From an uncultured Rivibacter sp. (GTDB taxonomy: Bacteria; Pseudomonadota; Gammaproteobacteria; Burkholderiales; Burkholderiaceae), in assembly GCA_946481025.1 (NCBI GenBank), contig CAMLNA010000060.1, positions 1 through 24,762 of the forward strand: a stretch of 24,762 nt of DNA, written 5' to 3'. The notes under the pieces are model-generated. The model did no database searches, was not told the DNA's origin, and worked only from the letters and a program-made list of their open reading frames with translations. The position numbers and the translations under genes were made by a program. Position 1 is the stretch's first letter. The number at the start of each line of letters is the position of its first letter. This document shows, one piece after another, positions 23,075 to 24,762 of this stretch.

Positions 23075-24762
23075 ATGACCGCGAAGAAGAGCGCCCCCAC
23101 CCCGGCAGCGAAGTCCGTTGCCGCCAAGTCCCCTGCCAAGGGCGGCAAGGCCGTCGAGGCTGAAGACAAGAAGACCAAGGCCACCGCCGCAGCCAAGCCA
23201 GCCGCCAAGGCAGCGGCCGCCACGACCGACGAGCCCAAGGCCAAGCGCGGGCGCAAGCCGAAGGCCGCCACCGAGACCAAGAAGGCCGGCGGCGCCGAGG
23301 GCGAGGAAGAAGACTTCTCCGACGTCGAGGCCGAATTCGACACGGAAGCCGAAGCCGAAGCGGCGCCCGATGAGGGCAGCGACGACAAGCCCAAGGCCAA
23401 GCCGCTGCGCATGAAGGTGTCGCGCGCCAAGGAGCGCGCGCTGATGCGCGAGTTCGGGCTCGACGAGACCGCGCTCACCGAAGAGGAAGTCAACAAGCGC
23501 CGCCAGGAGCTCAAGACCCTCATCAAGATGGGCAAGACCCGTGGTTTCCTGACGCACCAGGAAATCAACGACCACCTGCCCGAAAAGCTGGTCGAGGCCG
23601 AAATCCTCGAGGCGATCGTGTCGATGCTCAACGACATGGGCATCGCCGTGTACGAGCAGGCGCCCGACGCCGCCACGCTGCTGATCCAGGGCTCGACCTC
23701 CCCGACGGCCACCGAGGAGGAAGCGGAAGAAGCCGCGGAAGCCGCGCTGTCGACCGTCGACTCCGAATTCGGCCGCACGACCGACCCGGTGCGCATGTAC
23801 ATGCGCGAGATGGGCACGGTCGAACTGCTCACGCGCGAGGGCGAGATCGAGATCGCCAAGCGCATCGAAGGCGGCCTGCAGGCCATGATGCTGGCGATCT
23901 CCGAGTCGCCCACCACCATCGCCGAGATCCTGGCGATGGCCGACAAGATCGCCGCCAGCGAGGTGCAGATCTCCGACGTGGTCGACGGCTTCGTGTTGGA
24001 GGACGAGGCCGACGACTACGTGGCTGAAGAAGACGTCGACTTCTTCGACGAGGAAGACGACGACGACGGCAACGGCGGCTCCAAGGCGCTCACCAAGAAG
24101 CTCGAGGAGCTGAAGGCCCAGGCGCTCACGCGCTTCGGTGAGCTGCGCACGCATTTCGAGCGCATGCGCAAGGCCTACGAGAAGGAAGGCTACAAGTCGC
24201 CGGCCTACAACAAGGCACAGCTGGCGGTGAGCGCCGAGATCACCAGCATCCGCTTCACGGTCAAGACCATCGAGCGGCTGTGCCAGATCCTGCGCGACCA
24301 GGTGGACGACATCCGCCGCTACGAACGCGAGCTGCGCAAGATCATCGTCGACAAGTGCGGCATGCCGCAGGAGTACTTCATCAAGCACTTCCCGCCCAAT
24401 GCGCTGAACCTCAAGTGGGCAGAGAAGGAAGCCTCTTCGGGCAAGCCCTACAGCGCCGTGATGGGTCGCAACCTGCCGCCGATCCAGGACCTGCAGCAGA
24501 AGCTGATCGACTTGCAGGCGCGCGCGGTGGTGCCGATCGAGGACCTGAAGCTCATCAACAAGAAGATGAACCAGGGCGAGGCCAGCTCGCGCGAAGCCAA
24601 GCGCGAGATGATCGAGGCCAACCTGCGGCTGGTGATCTCGATCGCGAAGAAGTACACCAACCGCGGCCTGCAGTTCCTCGACCTCATCCAGGAAGGCAAC
24701 ATCGGCCTGATGAAGGCGGTGGACAAGTTCGAATACCGCCGCGGCTACAAGTTCTCGACCTA
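23075..24762 (+). CDS. rpoD: RNA polymerase sigma factor RpoD (3' end outside window)
   Basis: Primary sigma factor for housekeeping promoters. 562 residues are visible, ending within region 2 (RRGYKFST), so the DNA-binding regions 2.4, 3 and 4 lie beyond the edge. Residues 1-70 form a Lys/Ala/Pro-rich, histone H1-like tail with an AT-hook-like KRGRKPK (57-63); 75-105 are strongly acidic. Region 1.1 follows (about 112-205: [20 protein letters not shown]). Region 1.2 holds [11 protein letters not shown] (237-247). The non-conserved region contains an acidic block ([13 protein letters not shown]), and region 2 begins with [20 protein letters not shown]. The long N-terminus is common in betaproteobacteria. 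ATG 23075 has GAGGAA four bases upstream. It has its own promoter. Confidence 0.98.
   Translation, partial: MTAKKSAPTPAAKSVAAKSPAKGGKAVEAEDKKTKATAAAKPAAKAAAATTDEPKAKRGRKPKAATETKKAGGAEGEEEDFSDVEAEFDTEAEAEAAPDEGSDDKPKAKPLRMKVSRAKERALMREFGLDETALTEEEVNKRRQELKTLIKMGKTRGFLTHQEINDHLPEKLVEAEILEAIVSMLNDMGIAVYEQAPDAATLLIQGSTSPTATEEEAEEAAEAALSTVDSEFGRTTDPVRMYMREMGTVELLTREGEIEIAKRIEGGLQAMMLAISESPTTIAEILAMADKIAASEVQISDVVDGFVLEDEADDYVAEEDVDFFDEEDDDDGNGGSKALTKKLEELKAQALTRFGELRTHFERMRKAYEKEGYKSPAYNKAQLAVSAEITSIRFTVKTIERLCQILRDQVDDIRRYERELRKIIVDKCGMPQEYFIKHFPPNALNLKWAEKEASSGKPYSAVMGRNLPPIQDLQQKLIDLQARAVVPIEDLKLINKKMNQGEASSREAKREMIEANLRLVISIAKKYTNRGLQFLDLIQEGNIGLMKAVDKFEYRRGYKFST

Noticed and set aside
22787..24388. 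533-codon minus-strand frame opposite rpoD
   Set aside because: Antisense shadow of rpoD; no motif, and composition typical of reverse-complemented coding sequence.

Overview
The window is GC-rich, densely coded chromosomal DNA that reads like a betaproteobacterium of the order Burkholderiales, probably from the Rubrivivax/Leptothrix/Methylibium group. The evidence is the SucA N-terminus, the exbB-exbD-lpxK-Trm112-kdsB-adk gene order beside xseA and sodB, a DUF3391/HD-GYP protein, and a sigma-70 with a long Lys/Ala-rich tail. This placement is inference from protein style and synteny, not from a database search. Most of the window is core genome. I saw no insertion sequence, prophage, CRISPR array, tRNA or rRNA.

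Layout. (1) 1-2152 (-): the first three quarters of sucA (2-oxoglutarate dehydrogenase E1), running off the left edge. (2) 2378-3159 (-): an isolated soxY-soxZ pair, the sulfur-carrier subunits of thiosulfate oxidation, with no other sox gene in view and two inverted repeats upstream. (3) 3267-9203 (-): a compact signalling cluster of four genes, namely a response regulator, a sensor kinase, an HD-GYP protein and a triple-PAS GGDEF-EAL protein. It looks like one transcription unit linking a two-component system to cyclic-di-GMP. (4) 9289-9870 (-): sodB with a clear terminator and two dyads upstream; 9964-11265 (-): xseA. (5) 11601-15522 (+): the envelope and nucleotide operon exbB, exbD, lpxK, Trm112-like, kdsB, adk, ending in a good intrinsic terminator. 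(6) 15572-15630: a hexanucleotide tandem repeat, followed by a short-chain dehydrogenase and a lipoprotein gamma-glutamyltransferase (+). (7) 18410-20692 (-): a TonB-C-terminal-domain protein and a MalE-like binding protein without its permease genes. (8) 20883-24762 (+): dnaG and the start of rpoD, which has a near-consensus promoter and a leader of about 280 nt.

How the genes work together. exbB/exbD, lpxK, Trm112-like, kdsB and adk combine inner-membrane energy transduction, lipid A and Kdo synthesis and adenylate homeostasis. dnaG and rpoD are the replication/transcription pair of the classical macromolecular-synthesis operon, here without rpsU next to dnaG. The least ordinary parts are the orphan soxYZ pair with its upstream dyads, the two-component/c-di-GMP cluster, the GTCAAC repeat, the orphan MalE-like protein with changed ligand positions, and a recurring '-10 plus CGCGCC' promoter pattern. 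I did not find convincing evidence of a wholly new multi-gene system.
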